Below, in pieces: positions 11,386 through 24,215 of a stretch of DNA of 64,000 nucleotides. Under the pieces are notes generated by a model, which was given only the letters and a program-made list of their open reading frames with translations, was not told the DNA's origin and did no database searches. Position 1 is the stretch's first letter. Each line of letters opens with the position of its first letter. Made by a program: the position numbers and the translations under genes. Source of the stretch: Ascaphus truei. Lineage: Eukaryota; Chordata; Amphibia; Anura; Ascaphidae. The stretch is from the NCBI GenBank assembly GCA_036426205.1, contig CM071573.1, positions 44,256,643 through 44,320,642 of the forward strand. Reading direction: 5' to 3'.

Positions 11386-14069
11386 AAATAAATGCTGCAA
11401 AATCAGCATTCATTTTCATTTGTGTTTGGAAAAGTTTCAGCAGCAAAGGTCCCGGTAATGTGCACTTCCTTGTCTGCCCGTAGAATACATTACACACGAG
11501 CTGCACACTCATTTAAGCGGACGCCGAACAGAGAAACTGGATTGTCTTTTCTTTCTGTAAAACGGACAGAAAGAGCTTGATTTCACATGGAAGTTTAACG
11601 TGTAATTTCCCCCTTGTCTCCCTTGTCCCAGGCTAATAACGTTATCGTGGTTACGTTAGGAGTTTCTATATATAATGTCACTTTACATTGTTTGCTATAA
11701 CCTCGCAGCAAACGTTTCTCTAGACAGTGAGCCGGTTGGCTGATCTAAATAAAAAAAAATATATATAATATATTTCTAAACAGAAAACCAAGTATGTTAA
11801 CTTATTATATTTCAAGCAGCGCTCACACACAAAAACCTGAAAAGGACTCTGTGCCTGTATCAGAACCGCCTGACTAGGAAAAAGCATCTTAGTTTTTGAC
11901 TCTCTGGGGTAGAAATAAGTGTTATTTTTGGGGAAAGATTTATTACTTTAATATTATACATATTTGGCGAACTCAATAAGTAATCCATACAGTCCGATTA
12001 GTGCTATAGTCCATGCTAAAAAAGCACATACATGCACATTTATTTCTATTTGTGATTTTGCATAGACATATTATAATGCTATTTATTACTTTACAAAACA
12101 GAATATAAATAGATAGCTAAATATATAGATAAGGAGAGATTGAGCTTTATGCAATATGACGCATAATAATGACAAAGAATATGCAACCACATATAAAACA
12201 TTGTAGTGCTGCTAGCTTGTTCTAAGCAGAAATATCCACATTTATATCTATTTTGAATGCACAAAGACATATTAACATTCTATATAATACTGTGAATCTT
12301 TAAAAAAATAAATTTGTAAATTATTTTTAAACATATGCAATACATCAGCTTAGCTTGCATTGTATTACATTATACATAGATTCAACTTTATAGTATTTAA
12401 TATATACTTAATAATGTACAGTATGTACATAGAACCTAATTTATAGCGCTAAAAGTGAGCAACATTGCAACACACGGATAATAAAGTACAAGCAATGGGG
12501 ATAAGAGAGACAAGTAAATGAAAACATAAGACAAAGGGAGACCTTACCCCAAATACATAACGTGTATATCTATCTCTTGTTTGTGCAAATATAAAAGGAT
12601 TCTCAGCTGCACGCCGCATTAGCGGTGATTAGTTAAACGTGGAGTTTTATTGCAGATTGCATGTTTGTGGCACAATGTTTCGTGTGTCAACACCCTTCTT
12701 GAGGTTTCCAACCATCGTGCAATCAGCACTAAAGAAACATATAATGGCAACTAATCATTGGTAATGCTTTGTGTGTGCGGTAGATAAACCATTACTTCTA
12801 CCATGTGCAGATAGAAGACAGCAGGATTTCTCCTGAGCCGGCAGCACATATATACAACTTCACTACAGACAGCTAGCAAGTGAGGGGTTATAACCTTTGT
12901 GGCAATACATGGTTCAAAGCTATGTATACTGGTTATATAAAAACTAGTATGTCCGAAAATCTATGCATGTGGTACATGTAATACTCACTGCTGACCTCTA
13001 ATTCCCCCACTATAATGCTAACAGTGGAAGTATGCCTGCCTCCTCCAATCACAGCCCGGGCTGCTCCACATAAAATGTTCGACTGCATATATGGACGATT
13101 CAATGTTGGGAACTGGAGAGAGGTTTCTTTTCACTAGTCCCCAGTGACCTTGAGTGATATTCATGACCGTTGACCACCACTCAAGGTTTCGCTCTGCCAC
13201 TTATGAGGTTATCCGAGGTCAGCAACAGATTGTATAAACGGACACAAAATATCCAGGAGAGTCGTTGTGAGATCATGGAAAAGACTCCAACACGTTAGTG
13301 CGGAAGCTTCGCCAGCCCAACAGATACAAGCCAACACAATCCTACCTTATTCCAAAGAGATGAGGCAACCCAGAGCATTGAATTAGGGCACGATGGGAAA
13401 TTCCTTCCTATTGTATTATTGACCCGCTTCTCCGCACCGACCCGCTCACATTTTGCCCTCCTGGTATTTACAATCTTTCCTTCTACGAAGCCGCACAACT
13501 TTTAATGAACAGACATGGAAAGGCTGGGAGGAATGTCACATGTTCGCCGGGATCGTTAATGTTACACACACAATATTACTTAATGTCTATGCCACATGCT
13601 CTCCGTCTCCTCTCGCTTGAGATACTGACAGAGCCCCGGCTTACAGGCTTTCCAACCCATGGGGAATGTTTCAAAGGCATGCGGGCCTCTCTTTATAATT
13701 GGCTGTGTTAAATTCACAGCCAGCAAAGTAACTGCAGCAACATTCACATCTTTCCATGTTGTGTTTTCCTATTTTTAAATCCCTCCGAATACGTAATAGT
13801 TTTCTTAACACAAACACAAAATCTTACCTTGTTAAGTGAAAAGAGCTCTAAAAAAAAAAAAAAAAACCACGAGATTCACTAAGGTCGGTTTTGGGGTCAC
13901 GCACGCAAACCCGCATTTACTGCCCCAGACCTGAATGGCAGTTCTCTCTGGATCGGGCGTGTTAGGAACAGGAACTTGTTCCCGGCACAAACCCCAGAAG
14001 TGGTTATTGTGTGGAAACTAGTTTCACTCCTTTTTTGCAATGTACTTTTTCGTAAAAAAAATTTTTATA

Positions 14070-14187
14070 TACAAAATGCCGGTTTGCCCATGCGCAGAAG
14101 TGAAAATCGCCGGATCCACTTTCCGGTGATTTTCAGTAGACGGCGGGCCTCTGGAACGGAACCCGCCGTATACCAGGGGCCCTGCTG
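14070..14187. mobile_element. partial CAGTAGGG-family MITE
   Basis: atgcgcagaag ... ctttccggtgattttc ... ggaacggaacccgccgtata ... ggccctgctg matches the right half of the 23553 element. The left end is unclear. Confidence 0.55.
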
Positions 14188-14232
14188 TACAAAATGCCAG
14201 GTTTGATCCTAACATTGACTTGTGCTGGAGAC

Positions 14233-14741
14233 TTAAAGGGACAATCCGAGCAATATCCTACATGTGTTTTTTTTAATTTTTTTTAAAATAAATCAGTTTT
14301 GTAGTATTAGATAATACTTACTACACTTTTTTAAATTCAACTCTTAATGCCATTTTAATGGGTTTTAAAGCATCCATTGATTTCTATAGCAGGCTTTTAG
14401 CCCACCTCCCCAGCAGGGCAAGATCTTTGCAACACTTTCCTGTTTGTGATCATTTGTTGCCAATATTCCCAGCAGTTTGAGCAGCAAACTGTAACAATAG
14501 ATAATGTTACCCTAGTAATATCAGGATACATTGTAGCTGATAAGATACCCTGAAGGATTGATTGAAACCAAGGCAGCCATTTAGTGAACCCTGAGATGCA
14601 GAATCTTTCCTGATCGTTCACAGGAGAATTAATCTATTGGCAACTTAGGTAATTACTTTTCAATAAATGTAATCAAAGGCTGAATATATTAAAACAAAAA
14701 AATTGTTTTATATACATTTTTTTTTTTTAAAGTGCCGCTTC
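14233..14741 (+). mobile_element. TTAA-type MITE (family C)
   Basis: About 80-85% like the 55273 copy by eye over nearly the whole length, for example tgccattttaatgggtttta and gtttgtgatcatttgttgcc. The left end is TTAAAGGGACAATCC and the right end a degraded GTGCCGCTT. Confidence 0.75.
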
Positions 14742-14874
14742 GTTCGCCTTGTAATAATTTCTCAAGTAGTGGGAAGAGACGGGGGGGGGGGGTGGGGGGA
14801 GGGGAGAGAGAAGGGAGAGAGGAGCCTCATTTTATGGAAAAGGTTCCATAGAAATCATTAAAAAATGCACATAA

Positions 14875-15281
14875 TTAAAGCAGCCCCCCCCCAATCATTA
14901 TTTTGTTATTTGAATTAAAAACAGGCTCCACTTACCTAATAGCATAATAATTTAGTTTGAGAAAAGCTCAAATGAAGTATAATTATTTTGTTACACAAGA
15001 GTCAGACAGGAAAAGGCCCCAGAACTATATATAAGATGAACTTGTATAACGTTAGTACCCTGCCCCAGAGCAGGTCCTGCTCTTTTTCATTTCCTCATTT
15101 TAGCGCTATAAATCATGATTTTAAAAAATTCGACCTTCTGTGGTTACCTTAAAACTGCACTGGGCTCTGGAGAGAGCTTCATTTTAACCGCCACTTAATA
15201 TTTCAAACGCTTATAGCTTCATCAGATTACATTTTTTTAAATGACGTTAGAAAAGCACAAGAGAACCGACTGCTGCTTTAA
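14875..15281. mobile_element. TTAA-flanked MITE (family E, single copy here)
   Basis: TTAAAGCAGCCCCC at the left and GACTGCTGCTTTAA at the right. The interior is unrelated to families B and C, but the tips are alike. Confidence 0.6.
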
Positions 15282-16012
15282 ATTCTCAAGTTATTTAAAA
15301 CCCTCATATTTTTCCAGATTTAGTTAAGGTGTCGGTTACTCATGTGTAAACCATCAGACATGTCACTGCCGTTAATTCACTTTGGTCACTTGTACCCTTT
15401 AAGTAATAAAAGTTTGAAGATTATTGATATCTCTGACCGAATGAATGTACCTTTAAACACAGCCTGGGTAAGTGATATAGGCCCCTTTGACCATCCGTGA
15501 TAGTTAAAATCCAGCTGTTTATCTAGTGCTCTCATCTACGCTCTCATCTACGCCCTGTGTGACACGAGTTCCCATTCCTGCCTTAGTTAGTAACAGCTCG
15601 TAAACCTTTTACAAACCGCCTGGCATCTTACAGCTCACAGCTTTGTGTTTTACAGCAGTTATCCTGTGACAGTCGGAGAATCAGTGACTGATCTATTCTT
15701 CCTGCGGGTGGCAAGGGGGGGGGGTGTACACCAATTAACAGTTGCTTAACATTTGGTGAAATCTCATAATACAGAACATTAGATAAGTTATGGTGGGTGA
15801 AAAAAATGCCAAAAAGTTTTTGTAACACTTGCAGCAAAAATGGATTGACAGATTTTGTTCCCAACAATCACATTTCCAGATGTGGCTCACAAAGGGAACT
15901 TTTTACATTTGTAAGTTATAAAAATAATTTATTTGCTGTAACATGAATGCACTTGGTTGTATAACACTGTCTCTACTTTTACAAGGCAGTTTATGAAAGA
16001 TTTATATAATAG

Positions 16013-16188
16013 GCCTATATATAATAATGACTGTATATAATAGGCCTGTATATACTGTAATAATGGCTGTATATAATAGGCCTGTATATAACAATGGCTG
16101 TATATAATAGGCCTGTATATAACAATGGCTGTATATAATAGGCCTGTATATAACAATGGCTGTATATAATAGGCCTGTATATAACAAT
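16013..16188. repeat. about 32-bp tandem repeat
   Basis: Five to six units of ggctgtatataataggcc plus tgtatataacaat. Confidence 0.9.
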
Positions 16189-16764
16189 AAAAAAAACAAA
16201 GGGACTTATTCTAGTGAGATGCATTACACATGCATATTTTTTCATTTTTCCCGTTGTATGTTAATGCTTATACAGTAAATGCCTATTAGTGTGTGTACAG
16301 TATATGTATGTGTTTGGGGGGAGGGGGTGTAATATTCATACCTGTGTTGCGGCTCTCGGAATATTTTGGACAATTAAATTTTTTATAAAATGGCTCTTCT
16401 TCCTTGAAAGATTGCAGACCCCCTGCCCTATTATTTAGGGTCTCCCATCCCATTCTCATCATCACGTCCTCCTCTGCCCTTTCATGCACCCAACCTGAAC
16501 ACATTTAAATCCCTGGATAAATAAACAATAGTATTGTTTATGTCCATATATAGAGCTGTCACTTCTGTATAGAACTGTATCCTACTTACAATATGTTAGT
16601 CTATTACCTGAAGTAAAGTAGCAAAATACAGAGAATTCATTTGATTGAATACAGCTGATACATTACAAGCTTTAATACCACATGGGGCTCTTCATCAGGC
16701 CTTACAGAAATATTATATATCCAATGGAAATATTACTGTGTGCTCATTTACATGTCTTAGACAG

Positions 16765-16868
<104 letters not shown>

Positions 16869-17229
16869 TAGCAGTGATATGTGGTGTCTAGTTACAATGG
16901 ATGTGGGGAGGATGTGAGATATTATTACAGGGTGTATGCTGACAGCTAGTGTGAAAATGGCCAGAGGAGACTTACGAGGCTTCTCTCTATTGTTCCGTAA
17001 TAGAGGCAAACAGCAGACACAGGAGAGAAGGATCGGCGTATTAGGGTTATCAACATCTTGAGAAAGGTAATTGAAAGGAACAAAACGTCTATCCTCTTTG
17101 AATAAAACTTTTTTTTCTATATCTATTGGTACCTGATTTCTTCAGTTTTATATATTATTTACCTCCAGAGTACCCAGGCAGGTCTGCCCACTTAGTACGT
17201 GAGTGCCGCTTTTCTATATGGAATATATT

Positions 17230-17294
17230 GTGTGTATGTGTGTGTATGTGTGTGTGTGTGTGTGTGTATGTATATATATATATATATATATATA

Positions 17295-17336
<42 letters not shown>
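17230..17336. repeat. compound (TG)n/(TA)n microsatellite
   Basis: A TG-rich tract runs into a TA tract of about 65 bp. Confidence 0.95.
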
Positions 17337-17337
<1 letters not shown>

Positions 17338-17564
17338 TCCTCCCTATAGCATACGCCTTTTAATGTTTATATACCGACTCTGTACATAGAATCCCACTCG
17401 TATTCCCATATCATCAACCGCTGGAGAAGTATTTCACTGCTAGTGTTCCATGTTCCCCTGGCTATGAAGCAGGGGGTCTCCGGAGATGAACCTCCTTAAC
17501 CTCAGCTTTGGGGACCCCCTGTTTCCCGGGATACTTATCTCCGTAGGTGCTGCAAGTTCTTTGT

Positions 17565-17722
17565 GAGTTCCCTCCCCTTAGATTGTAAGCTCTTCGGGGC
17601 AGGGACTGCTTTTCCTATTGTTTTATGTCTGAAGCGCTTATTCCCATTATGTGTTATATTATTATGTCATGCGTATTGTAAAGCGCTATGTTCCTGGATG
17701 GCGCTACATAAATAAAGATATA
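17565..17722 (+). mobile_element. L2/SINE-type 3' end repeat (attgtaagctc family)
   Basis: gattgtaagctcttcggggc begins the unit and 'tggcgctacataaataaag' ends it. About 85% like the 18888 copy by eye. Confidence 0.7.
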
Positions 17723-18384
17723 CTGTACATACATACAAATGCCACTGGAGGGCAGTGTTACACTAACATTTTGTAAAGGGTCAATTTGCAAAAAAACAGC
17801 ACCTGATTTAGCAAACAAAGATGCTTCTCATTAAAACAGTTGTTTCATTCTTGACTGAAAGACATTTGCCTTCTCTGGTTATCTGCAAACCCCAAAGATT
17901 CTCTGACAAACTTTACATTTTAGACCTTATATTTGCCCAGTTAGACTGAGCCCAGCAGGCATGTTTATTAACTGATGTTCGTGGTAACCTATTGTACTGA
18001 AACCTGAAATGCGGCTTTCAAATAAAACCCTTTAATATTCATAGTTTAAAATGGAAGGGCTGCATACAGTGTCCGAGCGTCAATCCGTCCCTCCCCATTA
18101 ATATAAATCATGGTTGGATATTAACCAATCAGAACACGCCGTCTTGTTTCTACTCGCACGTAATTATTACTTATTTCCCCACAACAGGTGCCCCATACAT
18201 TACTTCTACACAATGAGCGCTCTGATTGGCTCTGACAGTTGCCAGGAATACACTGAACTTGACACTCACTCACCTGTCAAAACAAATCTGTAGAAAGTTC
18301 CTCAACTAATGGGAGATTTCACCACACGTTGTGTAAGTTATGGTGGGAAACAAAGTGACACAGACCCTGCACCGTGCAGCGTAC

Positions 18385-18700
18385 AGCAAACGGAAATCCC
18401 ACGTGTGAGCACAGTCACCCGTCTCAGACAGGTCGGCATCACTGCCCTTCCCCATTATCTCTTAGCATACCATGCTTGCACTGCAGCTAGGAATTATGGG
18501 TAATGACATTTCAAATGAGCACAGTCATGTTTTGCTTCAAATCCATTTGAACATATAATCGTATACTGCCGCGTTACACAGCTTTTCAGCACAGCCTGGG
18601 TTTAAAAAAGTGTAGAGCCAGTAACTCTACTCACAGACAGGTGTTTCGACCTTTTGGGTCTCATCAGTGTGAGGCTGGTTATACTGGCTTGGCAATGTGA
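18385..18700 (-). mobile_element. family F repeat
   Basis: cgtctcagacaggtcggcat, agctaggaattatgggtaat and gtgtttcgaccttttgggtc match the family in the orientation of the 45158-45860 units. Confidence 0.65.
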
Positions 18701-18887
18701 CGCTGAGATAGGTTCAACCACACGCTAAATAAGTTATGGGAGATTTCAATGCACATTTGTAGCCAGTGACCATAGTAAGTTAGTGTAATAGTGGCACTTA
18801 CGTGTTATGTGGCACAGGGGTATCTACCTGGAATTGCTAAAATACAGGACTGACGCCCCCTACCGTCTCTGTAAGTTCTCCCTACTT

Positions 18888-19046
18888 GCCACTTAGATTG
18901 TAAGCTCTTCATGGCAGACTCCTGTTCCTAATGTTACTTTTATGTCTGAAGCGCTTATTCCAATTATGTGTTATATTATTACCTCGCGTGTATTACTGCT
19001 GTGACACGCTATGTACCTGGATGGCACTATATACATACAGATATAC
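18888..19046 (+). mobile_element. L2/SINE-type 3' end repeat (attgtaagctc family)
   Basis: gattgtaagctcttcatggc ... atgtctgaagcgcttattcc ... tgtacctggatggcactata follows the 17565 copy closely and in the same orientation. Confidence 0.7.
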
Positions 19047-19805
19047 ATGCATACTGACCAAACTATTCTTTGCCTTCCTCAGGATCCCAGTGTCGGACGC
19101 CCAAGTGTCGCTAATCCTATGAATGGGGCACTCTCTCTAAGGACATACGTGAACTAAGGACACTGGCATGTTTAATATGTTAAATTCAGATCACTCACAT
19201 CAGGACGAGTGTACGTGCTTATAAATTATTTTTTAGATTTAACATGTCCATGGTACATGGTACATTATTTGTAGGGGTTTTACAATTTCTTTCTTTTTGG
19301 TGATAAGACCTAAAAGCCACAGGTGAATTGTTGTTCAGTTTTGCTTCTTTTTTTTTTGCCTAAGTGATAATGAAGCCGTGATTAGTCACAAATATAAACG
19401 AGCCAACGAGCTGTCGTGCTGGAGAAAAAGGTCATTCATATTAATTTCTCACAAGATACCAATCAGTAAAACTGTTACAGGCGGATTCTTTGTACGGAAG
19501 CCAGATACATTGGTTAAAAAAATAATAATGTACCTACTGTCCTACATGTCATTTAATCTTTAACCTACCACGAGCAGCATCCTCAAACATGTGTGATTAT
19601 CCTTTCTGCTCTCTCCCTAATATGGAAAATGTGCTTAGAAGGGGCAGCCGATATCAATTTAATGCTCTGTTAGAAAGATGAAATCCTCCTTAGAGTCAAA
19701 TTGATGCTTAATTCTACCTCTGATAAGCTACCAAGTTAATTTTTTTTAAATCAATTTTTATCTTGTAATTATTGCTCTCTCCCCTAATAATTATAATTAT
19801 AATTA

Positions 19806-19945
19806 TAATAACAACATGTTCTTGTATAGCGCTGCTAGTTTTACGTAGCGCTTTACAGAGACATTTTGCAGGCACAAGTGCCTGCCCCGTGGAGCTTACA
19901 ATCTATGGTTTTGGTGCCTGAGGCACAGGGAGATATCTCTGATGG
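19806..19945 (-). mobile_element. MIR/CORE-like SINE
   Basis: The minus strand reads ctccctgtgcctcaggcacc, then attgtaagctccacggggca, then 'ctgtaaagcgctacgtaa' and 'gcgctatacaagaac'. This is the CORE-SINE order: core, then L2-like tail. Confidence 0.65.
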
Positions 19946-19947
19946 AT

Positions 19948-20012
19948 ACACTTGAAAACGAGAGGTAACACAATGTATCTTTTTCCTAGTAAAATATTTT
20001 AGAGATACATTA
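19948..20012 (+). mobile_element. decayed L2-like LINE tail
   Basis: acacttgaaaacgagaggta is followed by a degenerate 'ttcctagtaaaatattt' block; this is a divergent version of the same 3' end. It abuts a MIR-like SINE on the opposite strand. Confidence 0.55.
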
Positions 20013-20247
20013 ATGATGGTAGTATAATTAGTTAAAACAAAACAACAGAGGTAAAAAATTGTGGGAGTATTTACCTCCCACCAATCAGTGGCCATCCTCA
20101 TTCCTAATACTTTCCTAATATAATATGGAGTTTCTGGTTAATCCCTATTATTTATGTATTAAAAAAAAGTCAGAAACTCTAAATAAAAGTGTCCCGGTCC
20201 TCAGATCCCCTACTAAAGTAGCTCTGGTTTCATCACAAAAGGGATCG

Positions 20248-20727
20248 AGTAGAGATGGTAAAAGCATTTTGTTACCATGAAAAGACATGAAAAGTTTTTA
20301 AAAAGTTGAGCCCGCGATTATTCGTGCAAACTTTTATTTATCTTTGCAAACCCGTGAAAGTTCCTTTGCACTTTTTTTTGCATACAAGTCCCCCCAAAAG
20401 CGTGGAAATCCGATTTCGAGACTCCATTTCGCTGAAAATATTATTTCATTTTGTTCATTTCTGCAAGCGTTTAACAGGTTTGTTTCGTGCGCAAATCAAA
20501 AGATTGCGCCAACAAAATATATATTATTTTTTTGCCAAAAAGAGCGCCGAGGTTTTTCGTACTTCGGCCGCTAAGAGGAAAGTTTACGCCAAGAAAGTTT
20601 GCGCAGGCAACATTTGGGGTGGGTTTTTCCGAACTCAGATGCAGCCGCGAAGATTCGAATGTGAAAATATATGCCGATTTTGCGGCAAATGCAGACTTTA
20701 GCGAAAAGTTCAGCCATCTCACTGATT
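20248..20727. mobile_element. TAGAGATGG-ended element, AT-rich interior
   Basis: tagagatggtaaaagcattt at the left and aaaagttcagccatctca at the right. The interior is rich in short self-similar tgcgcaaa/tttgcgca-type motifs. Open frames here are incidental. Confidence 0.5.
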
Positions 20728-21588
20728 TGTAGCATCAACTTCCCATACTTCAAAGCTCTCACACAAAAAATAACATCAGTCAGTTTCAATAACATTTCCT
20801 ATGTTGTCCAGAACCCTCAAAACGTCCCTGATTCCTTGGAAACGGACCTCTCAGAATAAATTGCATGAACATATAGTATGACAAATTCCCCACAGAGTTC
20901 TTAATCTGCAGTATGAAAGGTATTTATTTGTTACCAAAACATTTATACGTGGCAATTCAATGCCCATAATTCATAAAGGTTTAGTGCAAGAGACTTTTTA
21001 AACCATGACATTAAAATGTAAAATCATGGCTTGCATTGTGTTATGCAGAATAAATAATGAGATAAGGGGGGAGGGGGGCAGATTTCATAAAAACATTTAA
21101 CCCTATTATGGGCTTATTATGGGTTTATTATGGGCTTCCTCATCAAGGTAACTTTTACACTGCCAGAAACCCATCTGGCAGCAAAGAAGTTTTTAAAAAA
21201 ATAATGTTGAGTATTTCAGAGCATGAAACGTAATCTTTTGGCAGCAAACACAAAATAGCATCCATTTATGTCCCCGGACATGTAAATATTCACAAGTTTA
21301 CAGCTCCTTGGCTTGGAAGAGAGAGAGAGAGAGAGACGTGTTTTACTACGAAAGATACACCAGGACCGTTTCAAAGTCACACACAAATGTAAGCTGGCCT
21401 CACATGCTGTAATTATGTATGGCATGGACACACACGCACACGCCCACATTTGTCTTCGTTTACTGTGTGTGTCAACACGTTTATAGCTGAGAGGAAGATG
21501 TTTTCTTTGTAGTCTTTGTTGCAGTATCAATGCGTCTGTTCTCGGAAAGAGAAAAGTCTGCAAATTGTTACCTCATTTGCACGCAATA

Positions 21589-22370
21589 CAGGCATACCCC
21601 GGTTTAAGGACACTCACTTTAAGTACACTCGCGAATAAGAACATAGCGCCCAATAGGTAAACAGCAGCTCACGCATGCGCCTGTCAGCACGTCCTGAACA
21701 GCAATACCGGCTCCCTACCTGTACCGAAGCTGTGCGCAAGCGGGGAGACTATAGAGCCTGTTACAAATGCGTTATTTACATCAGTTATGCACATATATGA
21801 CGATTGCAGTACAGTACATGCATCGATAAGTGGAAAAAAGGTAGTGCTTCTCTTTAAAGCTGCAGTTCAGTCAATATCCGGCATGTGTGTTTTTTTAATA
21901 AATCAGTTCTGTAGTAAGAAAAAATTCTTTTAGCATTTTCTGTTTTAAAAACAACAACTTTGAAAGACCAATTTTCTTGTATTCTATTTTAACAGCCATT
22001 TGCCAAGGCACTGCCCCTTCATGGCCTGTCACAAGCCCTGGCACACCCCTTTGTCAGCCCTGCCCTCCCTCTAGCACATGTCAGTGCAGGAGTGCTCATG
22101 AATATTCATGAGCTTCCACTAAGAGACAGAAGCAGAAGAAAAACATATGCCAGCTCTAATTATGTCACCAAATTTCACCTATCAATACATGGAGAACGAA
22201 TTGACCTGCAGCTATACAGTTCTTTAGGTAATTAGAGATTGCACACATGAAACTATTGAAGTAAAAAAATAAATAAAAAATAAAAAAGACTGAACTGCAG
22301 CTTTAAATACATTTTTCGCTTTACATACATGCTCCGGTCCCATTGTGTACGTTAATGCGGGGTATGCCTG
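21589..22370. mobile_element. Tigger-like TA-flanked MITE with nested family B element
   Basis: CAGGCATACCCCGGTTTAAG at the left and GCGGGGTATGCCTG at the right, flanked by TA on both sides (21587-21588, 22371-22372). CAG-type tips and TA targets are typical of pogo/Tigger elements. The family B MITE at 21854-22306 interrupts it. Confidence 0.8.
21854..22306 (+). mobile_element. TTAA-flanked MITE (family B), nested
   Basis: TTAA then AGCTGCAGTTCAG at the left, and CTGAACTGCAGCT then TTAA at the right. Three other copies share both ends but have different outside flanks, which supports TTAA as a duplicated target, as in piggyBac-type elements. It contains a perfect 20-bp palindrome (22094-22113). 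It sits inside a Tigger-like element. Confidence 0.85.
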
Positions 22371-22499
22371 TACAAAATAACCCATTCATTTTTGTACCTG
22401 TTGTAGTTTAACCCCGTTTACACAGCCTAGCAGGTCTGATCTAAAAATTACTTTAACTTTCATGCAAAAAAATACGTGCTGTAAAGAATAAGATAAGGT

Positions 22500-23125
22500 T
22501 GGTAACTTTGGCCTAGATGCACCAAGCTCTGTTAGGTAATTACCAGGACGTTTACTGAGGTTAACATCACATAGTAATGCTGTATCCACTAGAGCAGGGG
22601 CAGCCAACTACAGTCCTCAAGGGCCACCAACAGGTCAGGGTTAAAGGATATCCCTGCTTCAGCACAGGTGGCTCAATCAGTGGCCCTTGAAGACTGGAGT
22701 TAGCCACCCCTGCACTAGAGACAATAATGTACTATTAAGCCATCTTTCCCTCAGTAAAGAGCATAGTATTACCTAGAACAGACGTGACTGATAATGAGAC
22801 GCAAATGTTATGCAAGTTGGCATCATCAGATCATCCCTTATTCACTAAAATCTGTTACGGTTAACACAGGAAGTGAACTCTACATTATTTAAATCAGCCA
22901 CAACATTTGGCGTTACTCGCGTCCAGACCCTGAGACAGGGCTTGTGCAGTGTCTGAATGAGTGTGACGCCACAGTTAGTCACGAGTTTAATAACACAGCG
23001 TTATTTCCCTCTCCTCTCTCCACAAGCCCTATTTCAGGGTCTGGATAGGAGTAACATCACGTCCCTGGAAGGAAACGCAACGTTATCCTACAATAACGCC
23101 ATGTTAACCCTAGTCTAATAGGATG
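22500..23125. repeat. unresolved repeat with inverted arms
   Basis: tccagaccctgagacagggc (about 22922) is mirrored by cctatttcagggtctggata (about 23026). A related phrase agttcagggtctggatggag occurs at about 48150. It hosts the family A MITE at 22595. Confidence 0.45.
22595..22712. mobile_element. hAT-like palindromic MITE (family A), short copy
   Basis: caggggcagccaactacag ... ccacccctg is flanked by perfect 8-bp repeats cactagag (22587-22594 and 22713-22720). Only one arm of the long palindrome plus the ends is kept, indicating an internal deletion. Confidence 0.88.
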
Positions 23126-23149
23126 TAGTACGGCCGTTGTTGCATATTG

Positions 23150-23482
23150 TTAGGATACGGCGTCAACTCGCAGAAACTTTACAATCGATTTTGCGGAATT
23201 TCCCGAGCTTTCCATTCAAAATCCGTTCTGCGGTGTCAAATCCGATGACGGATTGTTCCAGTTTCAATCCATGATTTGAACAATCCAATCCACGGGTTCA
23301 GCACGCAGACTGGGTTCTTAAAATCCACAAGAAGATTGCGGAACTCACAGATTGCATTGTCGGTGATAAAAAAAAAATCCTGAAAAGACGAATCGCCCTT
23401 TTTGAGACGGATTCACGGTAATCCGCAGACCAAAGGAACCGGCCGATCCAAATCCGCAAAAAATGCTTTGCCTATCTCTAGT
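23150..23482. mobile_element. relative of the 5011 element, inverted
   Basis: ttcttaaaatccacaagaag, agattgcggaactcacagat and ccaaatccgcaaaaaatgct, with tgcctatctcta at the right, match the 5011 element. Confidence 0.6.
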
Positions 23483-23552
23483 TATGAGCCCTGGTTTAAA
23501 GGAGATTATTGTAGGAGTTTAAGCTTCAAGTCACGCCAAATTGATTAAGGTA

Positions 23553-23776
23553 CAGTAGGGTCCCGCTTCCCGGCGATCCGCCAATATGGCGGTATCAAGA
23601 AGGGGGACGCCATGTCTGCACATGCACAAAACGGGGGCTACCGAGGTCGCGCGTGCGCAGAAGGGGGGAATGCAGGTATGCGCATGCACAGATCTGCAGG
23701 AGACGCCGAAAATCGTCGGTTACGCTTTCCGGCGGGGCCATAGAACGGAACTTACCGTATTACTGTGGCCCTACTA
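23553..23776. mobile_element. Tigger-like MITE (CAGTAGGG family), GC-rich
   Basis: CAGTAGGGTCCCGCTTCCCG and TGTGGCCCTACTA, with TA flanks at 23551 and 23777. The right part matches a second copy ending near 14187. Confidence 0.7.
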
Positions 23777-23834
23777 TACTTTACGGAAGCCACTGCCGAT
23801 CAGTACCAGACAAACATGCTACTCTCACCATCAC

Positions 23835-24215
23835 AATGAGACCAAAGCCAGTATAACCATCCTTGCACTTATGAGACTCTAACGGGTGAAACGGCTGTCT
23901 GTGAGTAGGGTTACTGGCTCTGCACTTCTTTAACTCAGGCTGTGCTTAAAAGCTGTGTAATACAGCGGGCATAATCGTATAATACCATGTATGTTTTGTC
24001 ATTTGGATGTAGCACTGGGCATCTCCTGTCGTTTGTTATTATCTTATAGGGGTCCATGTTAAAATGGATTTGAAGTAAAAGATGACACTGTGTGCTCATT
24101 TGCATGTCATTACCCAGAATCCCTGGCTGCAGTGGAAGCACGGTATGCTGAGATAATGGGGAAGGGCAGGGTTGCAGACCTGACTAAGACATGTGACTGC
24201 TCACAAGTGGGATTT
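23835..24215 (+). mobile_element. family F repeat
   Basis: gggtgaaacggctgtctgtg ... actgtgtgctcatttgcatg ... cccagaatccctggctgcag ... gggttgcagacctgactaag follows the plus-orientation units. Confidence 0.65.

Noticed and set aside
16015..16245. Minus-strand frames rich in Tyr and Ile
   Set aside because: Translation of the 32-bp tandem repeat.
20306..20701. 131-codon frame and several overlapping ones
   Set aside because: Inside a TAGAGATGG-ended element; composition follows its self-similar motifs.
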